Notes under the pieces: model-generated
What the model saw: the letters and a program-made list of their open reading frames with translations, nothing else
Database searches by the model: none
Told to the model about the DNA's origin: nothing
Shown: in pieces, positions 26,306 to 35,158 of the stretch
Layout of the letters: the number at the start of each line of letters is the position of its first letter
How positions within the stretch are numbered: the first letter of the stretch is position 1
Program-made: the position numbers and the translations under genes
NCBI RefSeq assembly: GCF_017894385.1
Contig: NZ_CP059560.1
Span: 1,426,001 to 1,490,000 of the forward strand
Direction of reading: 5' to 3'
From: Aromatoleum petrolei
Lineage (GTDB): Bacteria > Pseudomonadota > Gammaproteobacteria > Burkholderiales > Rhodocyclaceae
DNA: 64,000 nucleotides

Positions 26306-27769
26306 TCAGGATCGCTCGAAAGCCTGCGCGTCGATCACGACGGGCGCGACGTCCGGCTTCATCGCCCACAGGCTTTTCATGCCGTACAGCGCAAGCAGGA
26401 TGCCCAGGCTCGCCACTCCCAGCAGCAACGGCGTGCGCTGCTCGGGGATGAAGGCCATCGCGACGACGATCGCGAGCATGCCGACGATCGCGACCCAGGT
26501 GAGGTAGGGGTAGCACCACATCTTCACGCGCAGGCGCGCCGGATCTTCCTTTTCGAGCCGGGCACGCAGGCGCAGCTGCGATACGGCAATCGACACATAG
26601 ACGAAGATCGCGACGGTGCCGTAGGAATTCACGAGGAAGGCGAACACCGTGTCGGGCGACACATACGACATCACCACCGCCCCGTAACCGAACAACGTGC
26701 CGATCAGGATCGCCGGCACCGGTACGCCGTTGCGGCTCACCTTCGCGAGCACCTGCGGCGCATCGCCGCGCCGGGTCAGCGCGAACAGCATGCGCGACGA
26801 AGCGTAGAGGCCGGAGTTCAGCGCCGACAGCACCGCGGTCAGCACGATCGCGTTCATGATCTGCGCCGCAGCCGGAATGCCGATCGCGTCGAGCGCGCTG
26901 ACGTAGGGCGTCGCGATCGCGCTGGAGTTCCACGGCACAAGGCACACGACAAGCAGTACCGAGCCTACGTAGAACACCAGCACGCGGGTGATCACCGAAC
27001 TCGTCGCCTTCGCGACGGCGCGCTCCGGCTCCGCCGTTTCGGCCGCGGCGACCGTGACGATCTCGGCACCGAAGTAGAAGCCGGTGGCGGCGACCGCCCC
27101 CGTCAGCACCGGCACGATGCCGTTCGGCATGAAGCCGCCGTGCTCGGTCAGGTTGGCGACGCCGGCCGTGGCGTCCGGCCACATCCCCAGCACGTACAGG
27201 CCGCCGAGAAACAGGAACACGATGATCGCCGCGACCTTGATCGACGCGAACCAGAACTCGAACTCGCCGAAGGATTTCACCGAGATCAGGTTGGTCATCG
27301 TCAGCGTCACCAGCAGGACCAGGCTGATGATCCAGGCCGGCACGTCCGGCAGCCAGTAGCGGACGAGATCCGCCCCGGCGACCGCTTCGAGCGCGACGAC
27401 GATGACCCAGAAGTACCAGTACATCCAGCCGGTCAGGAAGCCGGCAAGATTGCCGACCGCGGGCCGGTCCGACCACGCGGTGCGGGCGAATTCATAGAAG
27501 GCGCCCACCCCCGGCATCGCCACGGCCATCTCGCCGAGCATGCGCATCACCAGCACCACCAGCCCGCCGGTGATCAGGAAGGACAACACGGCGGCCGGGC
27601 CGGCCGACTTGATCACCACGCCGCTACCGACGAAGAGGCCCGCGCCGATCACGCCGCCCAGCGCGATCATCGTCATGTGCCGTTGCTTGAGGCCGTGCTG
27701 CAGCCCACGCGAATTTCCAGCTTCCGGTTTCACGTCCGTCTCCTCCGTTGGCGCGGCCATCGCGGCCAC
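26306..27769 (-). CDS. APC-family amino acid permease (GABA/aromatic permease type)
   Basis: The 487-residue protein has the AAT/GabP-type start (LKQRHMTMIALGGVIGAGLFVGSG) and 12 hydrophobic segments. GTG at the first codon has AGGGA at good distance; an ATG three codons later is an alternative. The substrate is unknown; placed between xsc and the cobS-like operon it could import taurine, hypotaurine, beta-alanine or a related zwitterion as a second route beside the TRAP system. An inverted repeat TTGATC-N9-GATCAA (27844-27864) lies in the shared upstream region with the divergent operon. Confidence 0.83.
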   Translation of the reverse strand: MAAMAAPTEETDVKPEAGNSRGLQHGLKQRHMTMIALGGVIGAGLFVGSGVVIKSAGPAAVLSFLITGGLVVLVMRMLGEMAVAMPGVGAFYEFARTAWSDRPAVGNLAGFLTGWMYWYFWVIVVALEAVAGADLVRYWLPDVPAWIISLVLLVTLTMTNLISVKSFGEFEFWFASIKVAAIIVFLFLGGLYVLGMWPDATAGVANLTEHGGFMPNGIVPVLTGAVAATGFYFGAEIVTVAAAETAEPERAVAKATSSVITRVLVFYVGSVLLVVCLVPWNSSAIATPYVSALDAIGIPAAAQIMNAIVLTAVLSALNSGLYASSRMLFALTRRGDAPQVLAKVSRNGVPVPAILIGTLFGYGAVVMSYVSPDTVFAFLVNSYGTVAIFVYVSIAVSQLRLRARLEKEDPARLRVKMWCYPYLTWVAIVGMLAIVVAMAFIPEQRTPLLLGVASLGILLALYGMKSLWAMKPDVAPVVIDAQAFERS

Positions 27770-27896
27770 GACAGGTCCCTGCCGTTTTATTGTGCGTCCC
27801 GTTGCGGCCCAGCCCGCCCAGCCTTATGCACCGATTCGCCGTTTTGATCTGAATGTAGGATCAAGCTCCAACGACGTCAAGTTATATTTCTTTTTT

Positions 27897-27928
27897 TGGA
27901 ACGCCTTGTATCTTTTACCGGAACATGA
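27897..27928. promoter_or_regulatory. Tripartite operator upstream of the cobS-like operon
   Basis: TGGAAC-N5-GTATCT-N5-CGGAAC then ATGA, same phase as the sites at tauX, xsc and pta. It would also reach the divergent APC permease promoter. I did not find a convincing second copy about 80 bp away. The site overlaps an ATG (27925) that might be taken as the gene start, which supports the later GTG. Confidence 0.62.
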
Positions 27929-27963
27929 CTATCATGAATCGCACAAGCCCCCAGGAGACTGCC

Positions 27964-28941
27964 GTGACGGAAACCGCGCTCGACACACCGGACCAGCTGG
28001 TTTCGGTCCGCTCGCTGTTCGGAATCGATTCCGACCTGAAGGTGCCCGCCTTCGGCACCCGCGAGGACCACGTGCCCGAGATCGACGAGGCCTACCGCTT
28101 CAACCCCGACGTCACGCTCGCGATCCTCGCGGGCTTCACGCGCGACCGCCGCGTGATGGTCCAGGGCCTGCACGGCACCGGAAAATCGACGCACATCGAG
28201 CAGGTCGCCGCGCGCCTGAACTGGCCCTGCGTGCGCGTGAACCTCGACGGCCACGTCAGCCGCCTCGACCTCGTCGGCAAGGACGCGATCGTCGTGCGCA
28301 ACGGCCGCCAGGTCACCGAATTCCAGGAAGGCATCGTGCCCTGGGCGCTGCAGCGCCCCGTCGCACTGATCTTCGACGAATACGACGCCGGCCGCCCCGA
28401 CGTGATGTTCGTGATCCAGCGCATCCTCGAGCGCGACGGCAAGTTCACGCTGCTCGACCAGAACCGCGTGATCCGCCCGCATCCCTTCTTCCGCCTGTTC
28501 GCGACCTCGAACACCGTGGGCCTGGGCAACCTCTCGGGCATGTACCACGGCACCCAGGTGCTCAACCACGCCCAGATCGACCGCTGGAACATCGTCGCGA
28601 CGCTCAACTACCTGCCCGCGGACGAGGAAGTGGCGATCGTGCTCGCGCGCGTGCCGGCGAAGAACTACGAGAAGGGCCGCGAGCTCGTGCGCTCGATGGT
28701 CGCGGTCGCCGAGCTCACCCGCAAGGGCTTCGCCGCGGGCGACCTGTCGACGCTGATGTCGCCGCGCACCGTGATCACCTGGGCGGAGAACTGCGAGATC
28801 TTCCGCAACCCGGCGCTCGCTTTCCGGCTGTCCTTCCTCAACAAGTGCGACGAGGCCGAGCGCCCCATCGTCGCCGAGTACTACCAGCGCTGCTTCGGCA
28901 CGGAACTCGACGAATCCTGGATGCGCGAGGCCGCGGCGTGA
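27964..28941 (+). CDS. CobS-like MoxR/AAA+ ATPase
   Basis: The 325-residue ATPase closely resembles CobS, the AAA+ subunit of aerobic cobaltochelatase: [18 protein letters not shown] near the start, Walker A GLHGTGKS at 68-75, Walker [10 protein letters not shown] at 133-141, a [10 protein letters not shown] sensor region and [12 protein letters not shown] near the end. I start at GTG 27964, which has AGGAG six bases upstream, rather than at the ATG inside the operator. It overlaps the VWA partner by 4 bp. There is no CobN or cobalamin gene nearby. MoxR/VWA pairs elsewhere insert metals or reactivate enzymes (CbbQO, NorQD, CobST), so this pair probably acts on an enzyme of this regulon. It could still serve cobalamin synthesis with a distant CobN. 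Confidence 0.85.
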   Translation: MTETALDTPDQLVSVRSLFGIDSDLKVPAFGTREDHVPEIDEAYRFNPDVTLAILAGFTRDRRVMVQGLHGTGKSTHIEQVAARLNWPCVRVNLDGHVSRLDLVGKDAIVVRNGRQVTEFQEGIVPWALQRPVALIFDEYDAGRPDVMFVIQRILERDGKFTLLDQNRVIRPHPFFRLFATSNTVGLGNLSGMYHGTQVLNHAQIDRWNIVATLNYLPADEEVAIVLARVPAKNYEKGRELVRSMVAVAELTRKGFAAGDLSTLMSPRTVITWAENCEIFRNPALAFRLSFLNKCDEAERPIVAEYYQRCFGTELDESWMREAAA

Positions 28942-30680
28942 GCAAGGCCCCGGCGCCCAACGCGCAGCAACAGGCGCGGCGCCAGCAGCGCGTCGAGGAG
29001 CTGTGCGCGGCGACGCTGCGCGCGCTCACCGGCCGCCCCGCCCTGCACTACCGCGGACGGCGCCTGTATGCGGGCGAACGCAGCGTGCCCGTCCATACCC
29101 CGCACCTGCGCATCGATGCCCGCACCGACGCCTTCGCCGACTGCCGCGCCGCCGCCGACGGCATCGCGCTGCGCCTGCTGCATTCGGACCCCGCCCTGCA
29201 CACCCGCCTCGCCCCCGCCGACCCGGTCGAGCGTCTCGTCTTCGAGCTGCTCGAACAACTGCGCGTCGAAACCCTCGCGCCCGCCGCCATGCCCGGCATG
29301 GTGCACAACCTGCACGAGCGCTTCGTGAGCTGGTCGCGCGCCTTCTACCGTTCCGGCCTCACCGAAGGCAGCGTCGGCATCCTGCTGTACACCGTGGCGC
29401 AGATGTGCTGGTCGCGCCTCACCACCCGCCCCGTCCTCGAAGACACCGAGGATTACATCGAAAGCACCCGCATGGGCCTCGTCTCGGCGATGGGCACGTC
29501 CCTCGCGGGCATCCGCCGCCAGCGCCACGACCAGACCGCCTTCGCGCCGCACGCACTGGAGATCGCGCGCATCGTCGGCGAGCGCGTGCGGGCCGAGCAG
29601 ACCGCGGCCGAAGACGGGGAGGAGGCCGACCAGGACGAAACCGCCACGCGCGACTTCGCCCTGCTGCTCGACTTCGACGACGCCGGCGACGGCGACAACG
29701 GCATCGCCGCCGCGACTACCGGCACGAGCAAGGTGCTCGCCGATGCCGCCCTCGCCTACCGCGTGTACACCACCCGTTTCGACAGCGAAGTCGCCGCCGG
29801 CACGCTCGTGCGCCGCGCGCTGCTGCGCGAGTACCGCGAACGGCTGGATCGCTGCGTCGCCGAACAAGGCCTCAACCTCCCGCGGCTCGCACGCCAGCTC
29901 GCCGCCGTCCTCACCCGCCCCACGCGCGACGGCTGGCGCTTCGGCGAAGAGGAAGGCCACATCGACGGCCGCCGCCTCGCTCAAGTCATCAGCTCGCCCG
30001 CCGAGCGCCGCGTCTTCCGCCAGGAACGCCACCTGCCGCAGTCCGACTGCATCGTCGGCCTGCTGCTCGACTGCTCCGGCTCGATGAAGGCGCACATCGA
30101 GCCGGTCGCGGTAATGATCGACGCGCTGCTGCGCGCCCTCGACATGATCGGCGTCGCAACCGAGCTGCTGGGCTTCACCACCGGCGCGTGGAACGGCGGG
30201 CGCGCGTATCGCGACTGGATGAGCCGCGGCCGCCCGTCGCACCCGGGGCGGCTCAACGAGGTCTGCCACATGGTGTTCAAGGACGCCGACCGCAACTGGC
30301 GCCGCGCGCGCACCGACATCGCCGCGCTCTTCAAGGCCGACCTCTTCCGCGAAGGCATCGACGGCGAAGCGGTCGACTGGGCGTGCAACCGCCTGCTCGC
30401 GCGCCCGGAAGGCCGCCGCATCCTCATCGTGATCTCCGACGGCTGCCCCTCGGATAGCGCCACGGGGCTGGCCAACGACCCCTTCTACCTCGACAATCAC
30501 CTCAAGGACGTCGTCGCACGGCGCAGCCGCGAAGGGGCGGTCGAGATCCTCGGCCTCGGCGTGGGCCTGGATCTGAGCCCCTTCTATCGCCGCAGCCTCG
30601 CGGCCGACATGACGCAGGGGCTCGACAACACGCTCTTCCCCGAAATCGTGCAGCTCATCGGCGGCCACGCCCACCGCTGA
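28938..30680 (+). CDS. CobT-like von Willebrand factor A protein
   Basis: The 580-residue protein has a helical N-terminal half (about 1-215), an acidic linker (about 220-256, rich in Glu and Asp), a YRVYTTRFD segment typical of CobT, and a C-terminal VWA domain whose metal site (MIDAS) is Asp378-Cys-Ser-Gly-Ser in LLLDCSGSM. CobT forms ring complexes with CobS. This copy is shorter than usual cobaltochelatase CobT (over 600 residues). Translation starts at a GTG overlapping the ATPase stop (GTGA), so the two are made in fixed ratio. Function as adaptor between the ATPase and an unknown client is inferred. Confidence 0.83.
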   Translation: MSKAPAPNAQQQARRQQRVEELCAATLRALTGRPALHYRGRRLYAGERSVPVHTPHLRIDARTDAFADCRAAADGIALRLLHSDPALHTRLAPADPVERLVFELLEQLRVETLAPAAMPGMVHNLHERFVSWSRAFYRSGLTEGSVGILLYTVAQMCWSRLTTRPVLEDTEDYIESTRMGLVSAMGTSLAGIRRQRHDQTAFAPHALEIARIVGERVRAEQTAAEDGEEADQDETATRDFALLLDFDDAGDGDNGIAAATTGTSKVLADAALAYRVYTTRFDSEVAAGTLVRRALLREYRERLDRCVAEQGLNLPRLARQLAAVLTRPTRDGWRFGEEEGHIDGRRLAQVISSPAERRVFRQERHLPQSDCIVGLLLDCSGSMKAHIEPVAVMIDALLRALDMIGVATELLGFTTGAWNGGRAYRDWMSRGRPSHPGRLNEVCHMVFKDADRNWRRARTDIAALFKADLFREGIDGEAVDWACNRLLARPEGRRILIVISDGCPSDSATGLANDPFYLDNHLKDVVARRSREGAVEILGLGVGLDLSPFYRRSLAADMTQGLDNTLFPEIVQLIGGHAHR

Positions 30681-30715
30681 GCGCGCCCATCCACCGACCA
30701 GGAGACCGGCAAAGC

Positions 30716-31069
30716 ATGGCAAAGACCCGCATGGTGGTGCAGTTCGGCATGGGGACCTCGATCCGCAGCCAGGACTACACCCAGGCCGCCGCACGCGCGA
30801 TCCGCGACGCGCTGTGGCACAACTCCCTCAACGTCGCCTCGGCCTTCGGCTTCCCCAAGGAAGAGATGCTGATCGACGTCGAGATCGGCGTGCAGAAACC
30901 CGAAGCGGTCGAGCTCGCGCCGTTGCTCGAAGTCTTCCCCTACGGCAAGCCCACGATCAGGGTCGTGCCCGGCGGGCTCGACATCCCCAAGCACGACGGC
31001 ACCGGCGTCACCGTGATCGCGAACGCGGCCGTCATCGTCTCCTTCGACCTGGAGCCCGCCCATGCCTGA
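30716..31069 (+). CDS. Lin0512-family protein, copy 1
   Basis: The 117-residue protein fits the small Lin0512 family of unknown function: QFGMGTSIRSQDYTQAAARA at residues 9-28, a basic-hydrophobic helix RDALWHNSL, an IDVEIGVQKPE strand, and PYGKPTIRVVPGGLDIP. From memory the family motif is GxGxDxHG; here it reads GMGTSIRS, so the Asp, His and last Gly are replaced. It starts 35 bp after the CobT-like stop and overlaps copy 2. It probably pairs with copy 2 as a heterodimer. No function is known. Confidence 0.72.
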   Translation: MAKTRMVVQFGMGTSIRSQDYTQAAARAIRDALWHNSLNVASAFGFPKEEMLIDVEIGVQKPEAVELAPLLEVFPYGKPTIRVVPGGLDIPKHDGTGVTVIANAAVIVSFDLEPAHA

Positions 31070-31436
31070 AAAGCGCCTGATCCTCGAAATGGGCACCGGC
31101 AACGACCTCCTCGGCGGCGACTACACCAAGGCCGCCTGCCGCGCCGTGCAGGACGCCCTGCACCACTCCGTGATGCCGCTGTTCCGCACCCTGGGCTACG
31201 ACACCCAGGACATGCGCGTGCAGGTCACGATCGGCGTACAGCGCCCGGAGCTCGTCGACGCCGAAGTCGTCCGCGCCGAACTCCCGCGCGGCCGTCCCGA
31301 GGTCAAGGTCGTCTTCGGCGGCCTCGACGTGCGCCCCCCCGAGCAGGACATGCTCCACGTCGTCGCCACCGCCGCCATCGAGGCCTGGCTGCCGATCGAA
31401 TCGGATGCGTGGCGACTGATGCCCGCGCGGGAGTGA
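31062..31436 (+). CDS. Lin0512-family protein, copy 2
   Basis: The 124-residue protein is a paralogue of the preceding gene, aligning almost end to end: EMGTGNDLLGGDYTKAACRA, RDAL/QDAL helix, VQVTIGVQRPE and RGRPEVKVVFGGLDVRPP. The family motif GxGxDxHG reads GTGNDLLG, keeping the Asp and the last Gly but not the His, so the two copies retain different parts of the motif. Its ATG lies inside the end of copy 1 (8-bp overlap ATGCCTGA), giving tight translational coupling. Last gene of the operon; the 145 bp after it hold nothing I recognise. Confidence 0.72.
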   Translation: MPEKRLILEMGTGNDLLGGDYTKAACRAVQDALHHSVMPLFRTLGYDTQDMRVQVTIGVQRPELVDAEVVRAELPRGRPEVKVVFGGLDVRPPEQDMLHVVATAAIEAWLPIESDAWRLMPARE

Positions 31437-31581
31437 TGCCGGACAGCTCGCGGCAGGGCATCACGAGCGGTGACAAGCGGATGACGGCCCGTCGTTGTCA
31501 TCCGTGCCATCAATGCTTCAAGGACAGCGTCCCGTGACAAGCGGCTGCTCCTTGCCGCGAGTCCCGAGCAATTCACAGATC

Positions 31582-31917
31582 CTATTCCGATTCCCCGCGA
31601 ATCATGATCAACAACATCTTGAACCCGTCGATCGGACGCACGGCGTGAGGCACGCCAGCGGGCATGAGCAGTGCGTCGCCTTCGCCTACCGAATGAACGA
31701 CGCCGCCCACGGGAATTTCCGCGTGGCCTTCAATGCCGATAACCAGTGCATCGAACGGCGCCGTATGTTCACTTAGACCCTCATTCCCGTCAAAGGCAAA
31801 CAGCGTCACATTGCCCGCGGAATTCTTCACGAGCATTCGGCTCACGATTGCGCTGTCCTGATACGGAAGCAGGGTCTTGAGCTTCTGCACTTCAGTCCCG
31901 GTTTTTTCGCTGCTCAT
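31582..31917 (-). CDS. Small cupin-domain protein
   Basis: The 111-residue single-domain cupin has the metal-site motif HTAPFDALVIGIEGHAEIPVG, with a second motif at MPAGVPHAVRPIDGFKM. The start has GGGAG upstream. Such proteins bind a metal or small ligand; no function can be given. It lies 53 bp downstream of the flavocytochrome gene on the same strand and may be its operon partner, and it converges on the Lin0512 operon. Confidence 0.75.
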   Translation of the reverse strand: MSSEKTGTEVQKLKTLLPYQDSAIVSRMLVKNSAGNVTLFAFDGNEGLSEHTAPFDALVIGIEGHAEIPVGGVVHSVGEGDALLMPAGVPHAVRPIDGFKMLLIMIRGESE

Positions 31918-31970
31918 AATGCTCCCTCGAAGAATAAGAATAAGACGACTGGATCGCCCATCCTCAAGCC

Positions 31971-33290
31971 TTAGCGCATCTCGAAGGCCTCCCGACGAAA
32001 TCTCAGGCGTCGGCCCCAGATTGCGGCCAGCCCGGCCTCCAACTGATCGCCAAATGGCCTCGGTCCGCAGAACCACACTTCGGTGCGCCCCGCTTGCGGC
32101 AGCGACGCGGCCAACTGCTCCGGTGTCAGGGTCGCCCCCGCCGATGTATCGTGGATATGAAGCTCAACCGAGGGAAGTCTTCCGCACAGTCGCTGCAAGC
32201 GTTCGACGAAGGGATCATGCGAGGCGTTACGCGTGCTGTAGTGAAGCTCCGCTTGCGCAGCCGAGTCGGGGGCGGCGCGTAGCGCATCCAGCCAGGAGAG
32301 GAAGGGCGTGATGCCGATGCCGCCGGCGATCCAGATCTGGCGCGCGTTCCGATCCTGGCGCTCGAGCACAAAACGTCCGTACGGCCCTTCGACAGTGACG
32401 GGCTGGCCGACCGCAACGCGTGTCGCCAGGCGACGCGTGTAGTCGCCCAGCGCCTTGATCTCGAAGGTCACCGTCTGGTCGCCGCGATCGGCGCTCGCAA
32501 TGGTGAAGGGATGCGCGCCCTCGATGCGATCGAAGCCGATAAAGGCGAACTGGCCCGCACGATGCCCCTTCCATCCGGCGTCGAGACGACAGGTTACTTC
32601 GGTGATGTCGGGAGCCGGCGAGGCGACCGATGAAACGACGCCGGACACGCGCCGATCCCGGCCGATGCGCCCCGTCAACGCCAACACCGATGCTGCGGCG
32701 CCGGCCGCGAGCAGCCCCCCCATCAACCACCCGATCGGCCGAGCCCAGTAGTCCGGTGGCGCGAGCACCGCGGCGTGGAAGGCGAGGAGCAGATACAGCA
32801 CCGGCATTGCGCGATGGAGATAGCGCCAGAACTTGTATGGGAAGCGCTTCCACAGACTCAGGATGATCATTCCCAGTACAAGGTAGATCGCGAATTCGCC
32901 CAACTCCTCGCCAGCGTCGCGCAGGTTTTCCAGGAGTGCACCAAAGTGCGCCTCGGGGACCTGTCCGGTCTTGCCGAAGGCGGATTCGAGCAGATCGTCG
33001 GACATCTCGATGAGCCAGTGCAGGGCGGCGAAGACTGCGGCGAGAATGCCCGCCCACTTGTGCAGGCGAAAAATGCGGTCCATCCCGCCGAGCGGACGCT
33101 CGAGCGCCGCCGGCCGCGTGGCCAGCACCATCGCCAGCGACATCAGGCCTATGCCCAGCACGCCACTGAGATAGAGCGCCTGTTCGCGAATCAGCCACGG
33201 TAGCGACGCGCCACCGCCGCCGTCGACACTCGCGGCGAGGCCCCAGGCAAGGGTGAGAAGGGCGATGAATGAGGACAGGATGAAGACCAT
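31971..33290 (-). CDS. Ferric reductase-like transmembrane flavocytochrome
   Basis: The 439-residue protein has an N-terminal ferric-reductase membrane domain of about six helices with heme histidines (RLHKWAGIL, ALHWLIEM, YLHRAMPV, FHAAVLAP), then a ferredoxin-NADP reductase module: HPFTIASAD for FAD, EGPYGRFVLE, and the NAD-binding IWIAGGIGITPFLSW and FCGPRPF. It carries electrons from NAD(P)H across the inner membrane to an unknown acceptor. It follows a PepSY protein gene by 68 bp on the same strand. Confidence 0.85.
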   Translation of the reverse strand: MVFILSSFIALLTLAWGLAASVDGGGGASLPWLIREQALYLSGVLGIGLMSLAMVLATRPAALERPLGGMDRIFRLHKWAGILAAVFAALHWLIEMSDDLLESAFGKTGQVPEAHFGALLENLRDAGEELGEFAIYLVLGMIILSLWKRFPYKFWRYLHRAMPVLYLLLAFHAAVLAPPDYWARPIGWLMGGLLAAGAAASVLALTGRIGRDRRVSGVVSSVASPAPDITEVTCRLDAGWKGHRAGQFAFIGFDRIEGAHPFTIASADRGDQTVTFEIKALGDYTRRLATRVAVGQPVTVEGPYGRFVLERQDRNARQIWIAGGIGITPFLSWLDALRAAPDSAAQAELHYSTRNASHDPFVERLQRLCGRLPSVELHIHDTSAGATLTPEQLAASLPQAGRTEVWFCGPRPFGDQLEAGLAAIWGRRLRFRREAFEMR

Positions 33291-33358
33291 CGGAAACCCT
33301 CTTTTGACGGAATGACGGCAGGGGCGCCGGCGTGGGCGGCGCCCCCTCGGGCGGCGGC

Positions 33359-33865
33359 TCAGTTGTTGCGCTTGACCTCGGTGTCGAGGACTTCACCGGT
33401 GAGGGGCGCCACATCGAGCTCGACCAGTCGGCCTTCCCGGTCAGTGGCCGTTACTTCGAACTTGTCTCCGTCACGCTCGATCTCCTGGATGTCGCGATAC
33501 CCCATCGCTTCGACCTTGACCTGCGCCTGATGCAAGGTTAATCCCGTGGTCGCCCCCGAGCGGATGTCCTTGTCACGCTTCACTTCAGTCTTGAGGACGG
33601 CCCCCGTGACGGGATCGACATCAATCTTCACGAGACGGCCGTCCGCGTTCTTGGCCTTGATCTCGTACTTGTCGTTTTCGCGTTCCAGTTTCGTGAGATC
33701 GCGGTAACCCAGGGCTTCGACCTTGAGTTGGACTTCGTGTGGCGTCAGCCATTGGGCGCCGCCGGTGCCGGCTGAATTGCCGGCGGCGAACGCCGATGCG
33801 ATGACTCCTCCGGCGAGCAGACTCGCGCTTAGGGTGAGGGTGACGATAGACTTATTCGTGCGCAT
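33359..33865 (-). CDS. Secreted protein with two PepSY domains
   Basis: The 168-residue protein has a signal peptide (LTLSASLLAGGVIASAFA) and two PepSY repeats of about 60 residues, each with the pattern VKVEALGYRDLTKLERENDKYE or VKVEAMGYRDIQEIERDGDK, followed by a DVDP or DVAP strand. Tandem PepSY proteins are often made with membrane flavocytochromes and two-component systems; function is not settled (protease inhibition and metal or redox sensing have been proposed). First gene of the unit with the flavocytochrome. Confidence 0.82.
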   Translation of the reverse strand: MRTNKSIVTLTLSASLLAGGVIASAFAAGNSAGTGGAQWLTPHEVQLKVEALGYRDLTKLERENDKYEIKAKNADGRLVKIDVDPVTGAVLKTEVKRDKDIRSGATTGLTLHQAQVKVEAMGYRDIQEIERDGDKFEVTATDREGRLVELDVAPLTGEVLDTEVKRNN

Positions 33866-34242
33866 GGTGATTTCTCCAGTTCATTTTGGCTGTGGTCACC
33901 ATTCGATGACCGTGGCGCAATCCTGAACGGAGCGAACTGAATGCGCGCTGAACGCTCCTGCCGGGTCAGCAATGAGAAGCGAGGCCGCCGCCGCGATCAC
34001 GCGGGCAAGACCGGGAAGTTTCGCGGACCTTGATGGCCGCAGTCTGAGGTTTGGGCTTGTCAGTCTGCTTCCTGATCGAAGGATTCACTCGAATGTCGGC
34101 GCGGGAGTGTAAGCAGTTGGCCGGTTGTGGCCGTAACCCACCACAGGCTTCCCTCAGGCCGCAATTGGAACGAAGAAGGAACTCTCCGCTCGCCCGGCTA
34201 CACTCACCCCATGTCGATTTCGAAGCCGGACGCCCCACCACG

Positions 34243-34734
34243 ATGTTTGCCAGCCTGAAGGACCTGTTCAACGCACTCACCGATGCGCCCGCCGCCGCGG
34301 CGAAGGCCGGTGGCCCCGATCACGCGCTACAGCTTGCGACAGCGGTACTCCTCGTCGAGGTGATGAGGTCGGATGCGGACTACTCTCCGGTCGAGCGCAC
34401 GACCGTCGTGCAGGCCCTGCGCGACAAGTTCAAGCTGGGTGACGACGAGATCGCGCGGCTGATGGAGCTTGCCGACGCCACGTCGCGCGATGCGCCCGAC
34501 CTGTACAGTTTCACGTCGCGGCTCAACAAGAGCTTCAGCACCGAGCAGAAGCTGCGCATGGTCGAGTATCTGTGGCAGGTGGCCTACGCGGATGGCACCT
34601 TGAGCCATCACGAGAACCACCTCATGCGCAAGCTCGGCGACCTGCTCTACATTCCCCGCGGCGATTTCGTCGCAGCCAAGCAGCGTGGCCGGGCCGCGGC
34701 CGGCGTGGCCGAACCGGAGTCCCCGGCGGAATAG
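34243..34734 (+). CDS. TerB-family (tellurite resistance/DjlA-like) cytoplasmic protein
   Basis: The 163-residue helical protein has a TerB domain: LLVEVMRSDADYSPVERTTV in the first half and VAYADGTLSHHENHLMRKLG in the second, each with the acidic loop of the repeat. These stand-alone TerB proteins are common in betaproteobacteria and uncharacterised. The open frame continues 64 codons upstream, but the region 33866-34242 (377 bp) has poor coding character and no ribosome-binding site; I see no gene or element in it. Confidence 0.75.
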   Translation: MFASLKDLFNALTDAPAAAAKAGGPDHALQLATAVLLVEVMRSDADYSPVERTTVVQALRDKFKLGDDEIARLMELADATSRDAPDLYSFTSRLNKSFSTEQKLRMVEYLWQVAYADGTLSHHENHLMRKLGDLLYIPRGDFVAAKQRGRAAAGVAEPESPAE

Positions 34735-34759
34735 TCTCGTCGCCTGCCGCGCGCGGCGC

Positions 34760-35068
34760 TCATTGATGACGCTGGCGCGCGAGCGCGTCGCGGTCCTGCG
34801 CCGACAGCCGCAACCCCAGCGGCGCCAGGCGGCGCAATGCATCGTCGATCTCCCACGGCGCTGCGACCATGCGCTTGCGCCCGTTGCGGAACTCCACGTG
34901 CAGCCAATAGGCATCGACGTCCGACGCGTGCCGCAGATAAAGCCGAGCTACGTCCTGCGGCCGGCTCTCCAGCCATGCGAGCCCTTCCTGCTTGCGCGTG
35001 CGCCCGAGGAAGCAGGCGGCGGACACGAAGGTCAGCACGGCAGCGGTAACACCAAGGAGTTCGGACAT
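34760..35068 (-). CDS. Small membrane-anchored hypothetical protein
   Basis: The 102-residue product starts with one hydrophobic helix (LLGVTAAVLTFVSAACFLG), then a soluble part with YWLHVEFRNGRKRMVAAPWE and a C-terminal helix. GGAGG precedes the ATG. I do not recognise a family. It lies between TerB and the c-di-GMP protein and shares no obvious function with them. Confidence 0.6.
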   Translation of the reverse strand: MSELLGVTAAVLTFVSAACFLGRTRKQEGLAWLESRPQDVARLYLRHASDVDAYWLHVEFRNGRKRMVAAPWEIDDALRRLAPLGLRLSAQDRDALARQRHQ

Positions 35069-35158
35069 CGTGGGCCTCCAGTTCTGCACAACGAAAGATC
35101 GAAGTGGAGGATACCGCGCACTCGCGTTATTAGAACCCCTTAATCTTATTGCCAATAG

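Noticed and set aside
27816..27864. Second tripartite operator about 80 bp before the cobS-like site
   Set aside because: The half-sites do not fit in phase; only an unrelated TTGATC-N9-GATCAA repeat is present.
27540..28938. Upstream extension of the CobT-like frame through the CobS-like gene
   Set aside because: The extension is out of frame with the CobS-like protein and has no domain; the GTG overlapping the CobS-like stop is the proper start.
27964..30680. Genuine cobaltochelatase for cobalamin synthesis
   Set aside because: Not excluded, but there is no CobN or other cobalamin gene in the window, the CobT-like protein is short, and the operon carries the taurine-regulon operator and Lin0512 genes.
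34051..34242. Longer N-terminus for the TerB protein
   Set aside because: The extra residues lack a fold, the region is not coding-like and there is no ribosome-binding site.
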